The notes below the pieces were generated by a model. That model did not search any database, was not told the DNA's origin, and worked only from the letters and a program-made list of their open reading frames with translations. Below are positions 25,701 to 34,180 of a stretch of 64,000 nucleotides of DNA, one piece after another (the stretch's first letter is position 1; every line of letters begins with the position of its first letter). The stretch lies in assembly GCA_964576515.1 (NCBI GenBank), contig CAZNUW010000006.1, positions 170,370 to 234,369 on the forward strand, read 5' to 3'. Origin of the DNA: SHVO01 sp964576515 (GTDB taxonomy: Bacteria; Pseudomonadota; Alphaproteobacteria; Rhodospirillales; Rhodospirillaceae). The position numbers and the translations under genes are program-made.

Positions 25701-26776
25701 TCGGCGTCTTCACGCGCGGCCCGTTCGGCCTTGAGGCGTTCACGCTCCGCCGCCTCGCGGGCAAGCTGTTCCTCGCGCGCCCGTGTGGCCTCTTCCTGTT
25801 TACGGCGCTCCTCCGCGGCGCGAAGGCGCTGTTCTTCCAGGCGCGCCAAGCGTTCCAGTTCCGCCTGCGCCGCGGCCGCTTCCTTCGTTTTGATGCGTTC
25901 GGCCTCGATCCGTTCCTTCTCCAGCCGCTCGGCCTCGGCCTTTTCCCGCGCGTGCCGTTCACGCTCCTCTTCTTCCCGCCGTCGGCGTTCCTGGTCCGCG
26001 CGCAGACGTTCTTCTTCCGCGCGCGCGGCTCGTTCTCTCTCGCGGCGTTCTTCCTCCACGCGGTCGATCAGCTCGCCGTCCAGCGTGGCCCACACGCTGT
26101 CGGGGTCGCTCGCGGGCGCGACCGTGACACTTGCGCCTTTCAAGGCGCGCAAGGGGGCCGCGACCGCCGGGGTCGCCGCGACCGTCTTCAAGCCCGCGAC
26201 TGCGGGCGCCGTTTCATCCCGTTGGATCAAGGTCACGAACGCGCGCGCTTCGTCCGGCGACATGAACAGCACGGCGTCGATGGTCTTTTGGCGCAGGCGC
26301 TCGCGAAGGTCGGGCGGGATGTGCTCCACCCGCTTGACGCCGTAAAGCGGTAGCGGCCGCACGGCGAAGCCCATATTGCCCAGCATCGCGGGCAGGTTGA
26401 CCGCCGCCGCGGTGCTGCAGGCATAGATCACCGCGCCGTTCGCCGGTTTCAGCGAACGTTCCACAAGACGCGCGAGGTCTTGGCTGTCGTCGGCCGCGGC
26501 ATGGACGTCCTTGAAACCCGCCCGTTTTGCTTCCGCCGCCGTCAGGTCGCTGTCCACGAAGATCGGAAACGTGCGCACGCCGACATGCTCGGCCAGGGCC
26601 CTCACGCCCTCGGGGCTGACGGCCATGAAAGCCTGGGCGCTTGCGAGGTTGACGGCCGGCTTCGCCTCCCGCTCCACGGTCACCAGCGGAATCACGACGG
26701 GTGTATGGCCGCGCGCGGACAGCGCTTTCGCCGAGACCGCGGCTTCCTGCGCCGGTTGTGTAATCAGAACCCGCAT
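22778..26776 (-). CDS. hemD: Fused uroporphyrinogen-III synthase (HemD) - charged helix - mitofilin/Mic60-like protein
   Basis: One uninterrupted 1332-aa frame. Residues 1-235 match HemD (RVLITQPAQEA opening, IYACSTAAAVNLPAML, LFMSPDEARAF), which closes hydroxymethylbilane to uroporphyrinogen III. Residues about 238-775 are almost wholly Glu, Arg, Ala and Lys: a predicted long charged single helix or coiled coil, including three 40-residue repeats. Residues about 775-1000 are acidic and Pro/Thr-rich. One membrane segment follows at about 1003-1025 (SIALFFVLATVATATLM), then a Pro/Ala linker and a C-terminal coiled coil and helical domain like alphaproteobacterial mitofilin. Normally hemD and the mitofilin gene are separate neighbours. 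No stop or frameshift is visible. Confidence 0.88.
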   Translation of the reverse strand: MRVLITQPAQEAAVSAKALSARGHTPVVIPLVTVEREAKPAVNLASAQAFMAVSPEGVRALAEHVGVRTFPIFVDSDLTAAEAKRAGFKDVHAAADDSQDLARLVERSLKPANGAVIYACSTAAAVNLPAMLGNMGFAVRPLPLYGVKRVEHIPPDLRERLRQKTIDAVLFMSPDEARAFVTLIQRDETAPAVAGLKTVAATPAVAAPLRALKGASVTVAPASDPDSVWATLDGELIDRVEEERRERERAARAEEERLRADQERRRREEEERERHAREKAEAERLEKERIEAERIKTKEAAAAQAELERLARLEEQRLRAAEERRKQEEATRAREEQLAREAAERERLKAERAAREDAERARREAERLERERAKAEEAARLKAEKDRLAAERAEQERLRKEEEKRARAERARLKAEEEAKARVEKERIALERAEQERLRKEQEDKARAERERLKAEEEAKARAEKERIAFERAEQERLRKEQEERERAERAEQDRLRRAQDAREKAERERIAAEQAALEKAEREALAREAAARDEAERARLAAERAAWEEAERVRRAAEQVERARIEAERVAREAAEREQREKERAERERLAREDAERQRAERARIAAEEEMARAERVRIAQEQAEATRIEQEARAQAVRAEKARREEAARREKEERAEAARREKEARAEAARQEKDRRATEKAEQARIATARAEEEAERKRIAREEAAAEKTREDERRRADAARAHAEQARLAEEHAVRLRAAREQAAQEKAERKRAAVEQKALVKAEKERRKMAQASTSGWAARLWPFGAGTMAAPETPNPPPDPRWAMTTGLDEPRGDSSPPDSASPDPTASETPSAETPTTETPPAETPSAVASAASSWNDMPMSDPTRENKDAPEPPPSNDAAAASDVPLALVELNDLVEREAASHREKKGAKDAAKDTAAEAAPTESLADAKPAARSGGGRSAQMLAEDAADDRARDRLKNWGRGESHEPQREPEPEPEAASETVTAPVAARRGPGRSIALFFVLATVATATLMTTDMWLPLLTGERRTPVATAPTPAAPQTKPAETPPASPAPVAAAPAPVAPTPAVPPPPADAVNQTVANLMARVATLEAALGNAAQLDEVNRRMDTLEGKSADASSVLALTDRVTALEQAGRSAADKRAVAVALTIAATQWRDAIVTGRPFVKEWDTVKALAGDAAANAPFAAYANTGLPTLPALRQQFDATAAAVTRAGVLPNGAAGWMRRVLDRMLSVVTIRRIDVDVGDEADAILVRAERAIDANNLAGAVAEMKKLSGPHLAAATPWITLADARAAAEDAAHDMVLTSAAGLATPSAPLPEASVTPAAE
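25321..25680. repeat. Three 120-bp tandem repeats inside the charged helix of the HemD fusion
   Basis: Units begin at 25321, 25441 and 25561. The first two agree over most of their length, the third is more diverged. Each codes for 40 residues built around RLKAEEEAKAR, EKERIA and ERAEQERLRKEQE. Confidence 0.8.
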
Positions 26777-26836
26777 GCCGTTTCCTGGCGTCCACCCTGG
26801 AAAGTGTTGTAGAGCCTACATATTAGAGTGGAAAGC

Positions 26837-27892
26837 ATGATTGTCCTTGGCATCGAGACCAGTTGCGATGAAACCGCCGCCGCCGTCGTGGACGGCGAGG
26901 GGAAGGTGCTCGCCCATGCGGTCCTGAGCCAGATGGAGGAGCACGCGGTCTTCGGGGGCATCGTCCCGGAGGTCGCCGCGCGCGCCCATCTCGCGCATCT
27001 CGACCGTCTGATCGCCAAGGCCATGGCGGAGGCGGGCGTCGGCTTCAAGGATCTGAGCGCGGTCGGCGCGACGGCCGGGCCCGGGTTGATCGGCGGCGTC
27101 CTTGTGGGTGTCATGTCCGCCAAGGCCATTGCCGCCGTTCACAAGATTCCCTTTGTCGCGGTCAACCATCTGGAAGGTCACGCACTCACCGCGCGTTTGA
27201 CGGACCGGGTCGCGTTCCCGTTCCTCCTGCTCCTGGTGTCCGGCGGTCATTGCCAATTGCTTGCCGTCGAAGGCGTCGGGCGCTATCGCCGCCTCGGCAC
27301 CACGGTCGACGACGCCGCCGGTGAGGCGTTCGATAAGGTCGCGAAGATGCTGGGTCTCGGGTATCCGGGCGGCCCGGCGATCGAACGCGCGGCCAAGGAC
27401 GGCGATGCCAAACGCTTCGCCTTCGCGCGCCCGATGAAAGGCAAGCCGGGGTGCGATTTTTCCTTCTCCGGCTTGAAGACCGCCGTGCGCACCGCGATTG
27501 AAGCCTTGCCGCCGGGCGCCTTGTCCACGCGCGATGTCAACGACGTCGCGGCCTCGTTCCAGGCGGCGGTGGTGGACTCGGTGGGTGATCGCGTGCGCCG
27601 CGCGCTCGACGCCTTCGCCGCAGCCTATGAAGGACGCACGCTTGTCGTCGCAGGTGGCGTCGCGGCGAACACGGCCCTGCGCGCCGAGCTGGAATCGCGC
27701 GCGCGCAAAGCGGGCTTCGCCTTTGTCGCGCCGCCGCTGGCGCTTTGCACCGACAACGCGACCATGATCGCCTGGACCGCCGTCGAACGGCTCAAGCTTG
27801 GTCTCACCGATCCGTTGGATTTCAAGGCGCGACCGCGCTGGCCGCTCGATCCTGCCGCGCCGCCCGCGCGTGGGGCGGGCGTGAAGGCTTAA
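26837..27892 (+). CDS. tsaD: tRNA N6-adenosine threonylcarbamoyltransferase
   Basis: TsaD transfers threonylcarbamoyl to A37 of tRNA. The 351-aa product has the LGIETSCDETAAAVV opening, the iron-binding NHLEGH motif near residue 112, LLVSGGHCQL and the ASKHA ATP-binding core. ATG 26837 is chosen over GTG 26828 because GGAAAG lies just upstream of it. The gene is divergent from the HemD fusion by 60 bases, and its stop overlaps the convergent epimerase stop by four bases. Confidence 0.96.
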   Translation: MIVLGIETSCDETAAAVVDGEGKVLAHAVLSQMEEHAVFGGIVPEVAARAHLAHLDRLIAKAMAEAGVGFKDLSAVGATAGPGLIGGVLVGVMSAKAIAAVHKIPFVAVNHLEGHALTARLTDRVAFPFLLLLVSGGHCQLLAVEGVGRYRRLGTTVDDAAGEAFDKVAKMLGLGYPGGPAIERAAKDGDAKRFAFARPMKGKPGCDFSFSGLKTAVRTAIEALPPGALSTRDVNDVAASFQAAVVDSVGDRVRRALDAFAAAYEGRTLVVAGGVAANTALRAELESRARKAGFAFVAPPLALCTDNATMIAWTAVERLKLGLTDPLDFKARPRWPLDPAAPPARGAGVKA

Positions 27893-28899
27893 ACCTTGTA
27901 GTAGTCGCGGAACCACGCGACGGTTTTGCCCAGGCCCTCGTCCAGCGACACACGCGGTTGATAACCGACCGCGCGCCCGAGCGCGCTGACGTCGCACCAC
28001 GTGCCTTCGACGTCGCCGGGCTGCATGGGCATCATGTTCAAGACCGCCTTGCGGCCAATGTGCTTCTCAAGCGTGGCGATGAAATCCATCAGGTCGACGG
28101 GCGCGCCGCGGCCGATGTTGAACACGCGGAACGGGGCGACGCCCGATCCGTCCGGCGTCGGCGCCATGGGATCCCACCCTTCGTCGGCGACAGGGATATG
28201 ATCCGTCACCCGCACCACGCCCTCGACGATGTCCTCGACGAAGGTGAAGTCGCGCATCATCTTGCCGCCGTTGTACACATCGATGGGATCGCCCGCGAAG
28301 ATGCGCGCGGTGAACTTGTGCGGCGCCATGTCGGGCCGCCCCCACGGTCCATAGACCGTGAAGAACCGCAATCCCGTCATCGGCACCTTGAACAGATGCG
28401 CGTAGGAATGCGCCATCAGTTCGTTCGCGCGTTTGGTTGCGGCATACAGGCTGACAGGATGGGCGGCGCCGTGATGCTCGGCGAAGGGCATCGCCTTGTT
28501 GGCGCCGTACACCGAGCTGGTCGACGCATAGACAAGGTGTTTCACCTTCAATGCGCGGGCGGCCTCCAGCACGTTCAGGAACCCGACGACGTTGGCTTGC
28601 GCGTAGGCGTGCGGGTTTTCCAGGCCGTAGCGCACGCCGGCCTGCGCCGCCAAGTGAATGATGTGGGTCGGCTGGATCTCGTCGCACAGGGTCAGGAACG
28701 CATCCTTGTCCGCGATCTCAAGGCGTCGGCCGTGAAAGCCGTCGCGTTTTTCCAGAAGCGCCCAGCGCGCCTCTTTGAGGCGCACGTCATAATAGGAATT
28801 GAAATTGTCGATACCGACGACGGAACGGCCGGCATCCAGCAGCCGCTGGGTCACATGGAAACCGATAAACCCGGCCGCGCCCGTGAGAAGAATTGTCAT
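27889..28899 (-). CDS. NAD-dependent epimerase, UDP-glucuronate 4-epimerase type
   Basis: Short-chain dehydrogenase of 336 aa with the NAD motif TGAAGFIG (residues 6-13), the STSSVYG segment and the catalytic YxxxK (YAATK near 151-155). The GIDNFNSYYDVRLKEAR and VYGPWGRPDMAP stretches are typical of UDP-glucuronate 4-epimerases, which supply UDP-galacturonate for surface glycans. Substrate is inferred, not shown. The gene is divergent from gpsA. Confidence 0.85.
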   Translation of the reverse strand: MTILLTGAAGFIGFHVTQRLLDAGRSVVGIDNFNSYYDVRLKEARWALLEKRDGFHGRRLEIADKDAFLTLCDEIQPTHIIHLAAQAGVRYGLENPHAYAQANVVGFLNVLEAARALKVKHLVYASTSSVYGANKAMPFAEHHGAAHPVSLYAATKRANELMAHSYAHLFKVPMTGLRFFTVYGPWGRPDMAPHKFTARIFAGDPIDVYNGGKMMRDFTFVEDIVEGVVRVTDHIPVADEGWDPMAPTPDGSGVAPFRVFNIGRGAPVDLMDFIATLEKHIGRKAVLNMMPMQPGDVEGTWCDVSALGRAVGYQPRVSLDEGLGKTVAWFRDYYKV

Positions 28900-29016
28900 G
28901 ACGCCATCTAAACCGTGAAAGGACGGGTTAGCAACGGTCCATGCCGGGTCTTGGTTGCGGTCGCGCCGCCGTCATGCCAAGACTTTGGCCGACAACGACA
29001 ATAGAATAAGAGTCGC

Positions 29017-30027
29017 ATGCAGAAGTTGGGAGTCATCGGCGCTGGCGCTTGGGGAACGGCGCTCGCGATTGTCGGCCGCCGCGCGGGGCGCGATGTGCGC
29101 CTGTGGGCGCTTGAGCCCGAAGTGGTCGCGGAGATCAACGCCCAGCGCCGCAATTCACCGTATCTTCCCGGCGTCGCGATTGACGCGGGCATCGCAGCCA
29201 CCGGCGATCTGCGCGAGGCCGCCGCGGTCGACATCGTGCTTCTTGTCACGCCCGCGCAACATATGCGCGCGACGTGCGAGAAGTTGAAGGCGTTCCTCGC
29301 GCCCGGCGTTCCCGTGGTGATCTGCTCCAAGGGGATCGAGCGCGGCACATCGGCCTTGATGACCGATGTGGTGGCCGAGTGCCTACCGGATACGCCCCTC
29401 ATGATCCTGTCGGGGCCGACCTTCGCGAAAGAAGTCGCCACCGGTCTGCCGACCGCCATCACCCTCGGCGCGACCGTACCCGACCTCGCCCGCAAGGTGG
29501 CCGCGGCCATCGGCTCGCCGGCGTTCCGCCCCTATGTCTCCACCGACATCGTGGGCGCCGAGGTGGGCGGCGCGGTGAAAAACGTGCTCGCCATCGGCTG
29601 CGGCATCGTCGACGGCAAAGGTTTGGGCGCGAACGGCCGCGCGGCGCTGCTCGCACGCGGCCTCGCGGAAATCGTGCGTCTCGCCGTCGCCCGCGGCGGC
29701 AAGCGCGAGACGCTGATGGGGCTTTCCGGCCTCGGCGATCTGGTGCTGACGGCCACGTCCACCCAGTCCCGCAACTATTCCCTCGGCGTCGCCCTGGGCA
29801 CGGGACAGACGCTTGAGGAGGTTCTGGGCGCTCGCCGGTCGGTGACCGAGGGCGTCACCACCGCCGAGGCCGTCGTGACGCTCGCCGCCAAACTGGGCGT
29901 CGACATGCCCATCTGCGCGGCCATCGATCAGGTTCTCAATCACGGCGCGTCCATCGACGCCATGTTGAAAAGCCTGCTTGAACGTCCGCTGCGCGATGAA
30001 GTGGATGCGGGACAGAAAGACCAATAA
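29017..30027 (+). CDS. gpsA: Glycerol-3-phosphate dehydrogenase [NAD(P)+]
   Basis: GpsA reduces dihydroxyacetone phosphate to sn-glycerol-3-phosphate for phospholipid synthesis. The 336-aa product has the nucleotide motif GAGAWGTALA (residues 8-17), the catalytic Lys in VGGAVKNVLAIGCG and GLGDLVLTATS. Start and length fit the family. Confidence 0.96.
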   Translation: MQKLGVIGAGAWGTALAIVGRRAGRDVRLWALEPEVVAEINAQRRNSPYLPGVAIDAGIAATGDLREAAAVDIVLLVTPAQHMRATCEKLKAFLAPGVPVVICSKGIERGTSALMTDVVAECLPDTPLMILSGPTFAKEVATGLPTAITLGATVPDLARKVAAAIGSPAFRPYVSTDIVGAEVGGAVKNVLAIGCGIVDGKGLGANGRAALLARGLAEIVRLAVARGGKRETLMGLSGLGDLVLTATSTQSRNYSLGVALGTGQTLEEVLGARRSVTEGVTTAEAVVTLAAKLGVDMPICAAIDQVLNHGASIDAMLKSLLERPLRDEVDAGQKDQ

Positions 30028-30069
30028 ACTGGCGCGCGGCGAGAATGTCGCGCGAATGAGGAAGCTTCC

Positions 30070-31803
30070 TTGAGCAAATCCGTGAGTAAATCCGTGCGGC
30101 TTTATCCCGTGATTCTTTCGGGCGGCAGCGGTTCGCGCCTGTGGCCCTTGTCGCGCGAGGAATTCCCGAAGCAGCTCCAGCCCCTCACATCGGAGAAAAG
30201 CCTGCTTCAGGAAACCGCGCTGCGGTTGGGCGCGGCTTCGAAGGACGCCGCGTTCGAGATCCAGCCGCCGATCGTCGTGTGCAACGAGGCCCACCGCTTC
30301 ATTGTCGCCGAACAATTGCGGGCCATCGGCATCGAACCGAAGGCCGTCATCATCGAGCCGCAGGGACGCAACACCGCGCCGGCCGCCTGTGTGGCCGCGC
30401 TCTTGCTGGCCGAGGAACCCGACGCCCTCATGCTGGTGATGCCCTCCGACCATTCGGTGCGCGACGCCGGCGCGTTCCGTGACGCCGTCGCGGCCGCGGC
30501 CGACGTCGCCGCGCGCGGCCGGCTCGTCACCTTCGGCATCCGGCCCAACGCGCCCGCGACGGCTTACGGCTATATCAAGCGGGGCAAGGCCGCGGGCGAG
30601 CGCGCCTTCGCGGTGGAGAAGTTCGTCGAGAAACCCGACGCCGCGACCGCCGCGCGTTTCCTCAAGGAAGGTGGCTACGACTGGAACGGCGGGATCTTCC
30701 TGTGGCCGGTCGGTCTGTTCCTGGCCGAACTTGAGCGCAACGAGCCCGAGATCGTGCCCGGCTGCCGCCGCGCGCTCGACGAGGGCAAGACCGATCTCTT
30801 TTTCTTCCGTCTCGATCCCAAGGCCTTCGCCGAGGTTCCCAGCCAATCCATCGACTACGGCGTGATGGAGCGCACCGACAAGGCCGCCGTCGTGCCCGTC
30901 GACATGGGCTGGTCCGATGTGGGCTCGTGGAGCGCCCTGCACCAGGAGACCGAACAGGATGCGGCGGGCAATACCGCCCTCGGCGACGTCATGGTGCTTA
31001 ATACCCAGAACACTTATGTGCGCAGCGAAAAACAACTCACCGCCGTGATCGGGATGAAGGACGCGGTCGTGGTGGTCACGCCCGACGCGGTCCTCGTGGC
31101 CGACAAGGCGCACGATCAGACCGTGAAGAAAATCGTCGAGGAACTGAAAGCAAAGGGCCGGTCGGAGGCCACCGCGCAGGTCCGCACCTATCGCCCATGG
31201 GGCTGGTTCCAGAACATCGACGAAGGCCACCGATTCAAGGTGAAGCGCATCTGTGTGAAACCCGGCGCGCAATTGTCGCTGCAAAAACACTGGCACCGCA
31301 GTGAACACTGGGTCGTCGTCACCGGCGCCGCCATCGTCACTCGCGGCGACGAGGAATATATGCTGCGTGAGAATGAATCGACCTTCCTGCCCGCGGGCAC
31401 CGTTCATCGGTTGAGCAATCCGGGCCAGGTCGAACTGCATATGATCGAAGTGCAGTCGGGCGAATATGTCGGCGAGGACGATATCGTGCGTATCGCCGAC
31501 AACTACGGGCGTTCCGGAGAGGACGCCGCCGCGCCGCGCAAGATCGCCAAACCGGCGCGCGCGAAACCGGCAGCCAAGAAGGCGGCCGCGAAGAAGGCCC
31601 GCCGCAACACTCGCCGCAAAGCTGTGCCGTCGCAGGCCGCGCGCCGCAGCGTGCGCCGTCGTGTGGTGCGTCCCCGCGCGCCGCTTGCGACCAAAGCGCG
31701 GCCCAAGACGCCACGGAAACCGCCTCCCAAGACCCCTTCCAAATCCTCCTCGTCCAAGGCGAAGACGCCACGCAAGCCCTCGAAACCGCGCAAGCGCACC
31801 TGA
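30070..31803 (+). CDS. manC: Mannose-1-phosphate guanylyltransferase / mannose-6-phosphate isomerase with basic tail
   Basis: Bifunctional AlgA/ManC-type enzyme making GDP-mannose. The nucleotidyltransferase motif GGSGSRLWPLSREEFPKQ is at residues 18-35, and the type II isomerase cupin near 390-470 shows QKHWHRSEHW. The enzyme normally ends near 480; here residues about 489-577 are a tail dominated by Lys, Arg, Ala and Pro, like histone H1 or AlgP tails. The start is TTG 30070 with GAGGAAG upstream; a 12-base duplication gives two in-frame GTG codons just after it. Confidence 0.9.
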   Translation: MSKSVSKSVRLYPVILSGGSGSRLWPLSREEFPKQLQPLTSEKSLLQETALRLGAASKDAAFEIQPPIVVCNEAHRFIVAEQLRAIGIEPKAVIIEPQGRNTAPAACVAALLLAEEPDALMLVMPSDHSVRDAGAFRDAVAAAADVAARGRLVTFGIRPNAPATAYGYIKRGKAAGERAFAVEKFVEKPDAATAARFLKEGGYDWNGGIFLWPVGLFLAELERNEPEIVPGCRRALDEGKTDLFFFRLDPKAFAEVPSQSIDYGVMERTDKAAVVPVDMGWSDVGSWSALHQETEQDAAGNTALGDVMVLNTQNTYVRSEKQLTAVIGMKDAVVVVTPDAVLVADKAHDQTVKKIVEELKAKGRSEATAQVRTYRPWGWFQNIDEGHRFKVKRICVKPGAQLSLQKHWHRSEHWVVVTGAAIVTRGDEEYMLRENESTFLPAGTVHRLSNPGQVELHMIEVQSGEYVGEDDIVRIADNYGRSGEDAAAPRKIAKPARAKPAAKKAAAKKARRNTRRKAVPSQAARRSVRRRVVRPRAPLATKARPKTPRKPPPKTPSKSSSSKAKTPRKPSKPRKRT

Positions 31804-31804
31804 C

Positions 31805-32158
31805 GTGACGCCGCTGTACCGCCTGTCGGACCTTGAGGCGACGGGCGCGCATGAGGCGGTGGTCGAGGATGCCGGGATCCGGCGGGCGGTGTTCGTTGTC
31901 CGCCGCGGCGAGGCCTTCGCGGCCTACTTCAATGCCTGTCCGCATGCGCGGCTGCCGTTGAACGGCGCGCCGGATGTCTTCTTTGATGTCACGGGATCGC
32001 ACCTTGTGTGCGTCAACCATGGCGCGCACTTCGACGCGGCGACGGGGCATTGCATCCGCGGACCTTGCAAGGGCCAAAGCCTGAAGCCGCTCGCCATCCG
32101 CCGCGAGGGCGACAAAATCATCTGCGCCGACAGCGACTACACATCCGTGACCGCGTGA
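31805..32158 (+). CDS. Rieske [2Fe-2S] ferredoxin-like protein
   Basis: A 117-aa protein with the Rieske ligands Cys45-x-His47 (NACPHARLPLN) and Cys69-x2-His72 (CVNHGAHFD). It has no membrane segment or signal, so it is a soluble ferredoxin-type Rieske domain; the electron partner is unknown. The GTG start is one base past the manC stop, implying cotranscription. Confidence 0.85.
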   Translation: MTPLYRLSDLEATGAHEAVVEDAGIRRAVFVVRRGEAFAAYFNACPHARLPLNGAPDVFFDVTGSHLVCVNHGAHFDAATGHCIRGPCKGQSLKPLAIRREGDKIICADSDYTSVTA

Positions 32159-32239
32159 AAGGGGTGACTTGCGCGGCGCGCGCCCGCTATCATCCGCCCG
32201 TACTTTCAGCGCCCGCTTTTCCTGCAAGGGAACGAAGAT

Positions 32240-34180
32240 ATGTCAGACGAAATCGTCATCGATGTGCCGCCTGCGTTCGCCAAGAACGCCCTGATCGATG
32301 AGCGCCGCTACAAGGAGCTGCGCGCCGAGTCGACGAACGATCCCTTGAGCTATTGGCGCGAAGCCGGCAAGCGGCTCGACTGGATCACGCCCTACTCCAA
32401 GCTGAAGGACGTCTCCTTCGACGCGGACGATCTCCACATCCGCTGGTATTACGATGGCGCGTTGAACGCGAGTTTCAACTGCCTGGACCGCCATCTCGCC
32501 AAGCGCGGGAACCAGATCGCGATTATTTGGGAAGGCGACGATCCCAAGGAGTCGAAGAACATCACCTATAACGAGTTGCACGAGGCGGTTTGCCGCCTCG
32601 GCAACGTCCTGAAGTCATTGGGCGTCGCGAAGGGCGATCGTGTGTGCATCTATATGCCCATGATCATCGAGGCGGCCGTCGCCATGCTGGCCTGCGCGCG
32701 CATCGGCGCCGTCCATTCCGTCGTGTTCGGCGGCTTCTCGCCCAAGTCCCTTTCAGAACGCATCAACGATTGCGGCGCGAAGCTGGTGATCACCGCCGAT
32801 GAAGGCCGCCGCGGCGGCAAGATCATCCCCTTGAAGCTGAACGTGGACGAGGCGCTGAAAAACGCGCCGTCGGTGCGTCATACGATTGTCGTGAAACACA
32901 CCGGCAATCAGGTGCCCATGACGCCGCCGCGCGACGTCTGGTATCACGCGCAGACCGAGCGGGCCCGCACCATCTGCGATCCCGTCGAGATGAACGCCGA
33001 GGATCCCTTGTTCATCCTCTATACCTCGGGCTCCACCGGCAAACCCAAGGGTGTGCTGCACACGACAGGCGGCTACATGGTCTATGTGTCGCTGACGCAC
33101 GAATACGTCTTCGACTACAAGGACGGCGACGTCTATTGGTGCACGGCCGATGTGGGCTGGGTCACCGGCCACAGCTATATCGTCTATGGTCCGCTCGCCA
33201 ACGGCGCGACCACACTCATGTTCGAGGGCGTGCCCAACTATCCCGACACCTCGCGTTTCTGGCAGGTGATCGACAAACACGGTGTGAATATTTTCTACAC
33301 CGCGCCGACGGCGCTGCGCGCGCTCATGAAGGACGGCGACGCGCCGGTGAAGCGCGCCTCGCGCGCGACCTTGCGCCTGCTCGGGTCCGTCGGTGAACCG
33401 ATCAATCCGGAAGCCTGGCTCTGGTATCACCGCGTCGTGGGCGACGGGCGCTGCCCCATCGTCGACACCTGGTGGCAGACGGAAACCGGCGGCATCCTCA
33501 TCGCGCCGTTCCCCGGTGCGACCAAGCTCAAACCGGGTTCGGGGACCGTTCCCTTCTTCGGGATCGAACCTTGTCTGATGGACGCCAACGGCAACGAGAT
33601 CGAAGGCCATGGCGTGGGCAATCTCTGTCTTAAGAGTTCGTGGCCCGGCCAGATGCGCACCGTGTACGGCGATCATCAGCGTTTCGTCGACACCTACTTC
33701 AAGACTTATCCGGGCAAGTACTTCACCGGCGACGGTTGCCGGCGCGACGCCGACGGCTACTATTGGATCACGGGCCGTGTCGACGACGTCATCAACGTCT
33801 CGGGTCATCGCCTCGGCACGGCCGAAGTCGAAAGCGCGCTCGTCGGTCACAAGGCCGTCGCCGAAGCCGCCGTCGTCGGCTTCCCGCACGACGTCAAGGG
33901 CCAGGGCATTTATGCCTACGTCACGCTGAAAGCGGGTATGGAACCCAGCGACGACTTGCGCAAGGAACTGGTGGCGTGGGTCGCGAAGGATATCGGCCCC
34001 ATCGCGAAGCCCGACGCGCTGCAGTGGGCGCCGGGCCTTCCCAAGACGCGCTCGGGAAAAATCATGCGCCGCATTTTGCGCAAGATCGCCGAGAACGAGA
34101 CCGGGAACCTGGGCGACACTTCGACCCTCGCGGATCCTCACGTCGTCGACGATCTGGTGAAGAACCGGGTCGCGACCTAA
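32240..34180 (+). CDS. acsA: Acetate-CoA ligase
   Basis: Acs activates acetate to acetyl-CoA via acetyl-AMP. The 646-aa product has the AMP-binding motif YTSGSTGKPKG near residue 260, the WWQTETGG segment, and the C-terminal RSGKIMRR with the lysine that is acetylated in known Acs control. Length fits the family. The gene converges on lysR with a four-base overlap. Confidence 0.97.
   Translation: MSDEIVIDVPPAFAKNALIDERRYKELRAESTNDPLSYWREAGKRLDWITPYSKLKDVSFDADDLHIRWYYDGALNASFNCLDRHLAKRGNQIAIIWEGDDPKESKNITYNELHEAVCRLGNVLKSLGVAKGDRVCIYMPMIIEAAVAMLACARIGAVHSVVFGGFSPKSLSERINDCGAKLVITADEGRRGGKIIPLKLNVDEALKNAPSVRHTIVVKHTGNQVPMTPPRDVWYHAQTERARTICDPVEMNAEDPLFILYTSGSTGKPKGVLHTTGGYMVYVSLTHEYVFDYKDGDVYWCTADVGWVTGHSYIVYGPLANGATTLMFEGVPNYPDTSRFWQVIDKHGVNIFYTAPTALRALMKDGDAPVKRASRATLRLLGSVGEPINPEAWLWYHRVVGDGRCPIVDTWWQTETGGILIAPFPGATKLKPGSGTVPFFGIEPCLMDANGNEIEGHGVGNLCLKSSWPGQMRTVYGDHQRFVDTYFKTYPGKYFTGDGCRRDADGYYWITGRVDDVINVSGHRLGTAEVESALVGHKAVAEAAVVGFPHDVKGQGIYAYVTLKAGMEPSDDLRKELVAWVAKDIGPIAKPDALQWAPGLPKTRSGKIMRRILRKIAENETGNLGDTSTLADPHVVDDLVKNRVAT

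Noticed and set aside
29383..31440. A 685-codon minus-strand open frame opposite gpsA and manC
   Set aside because: It spans two clear plus-strand genes and shows no family motif.
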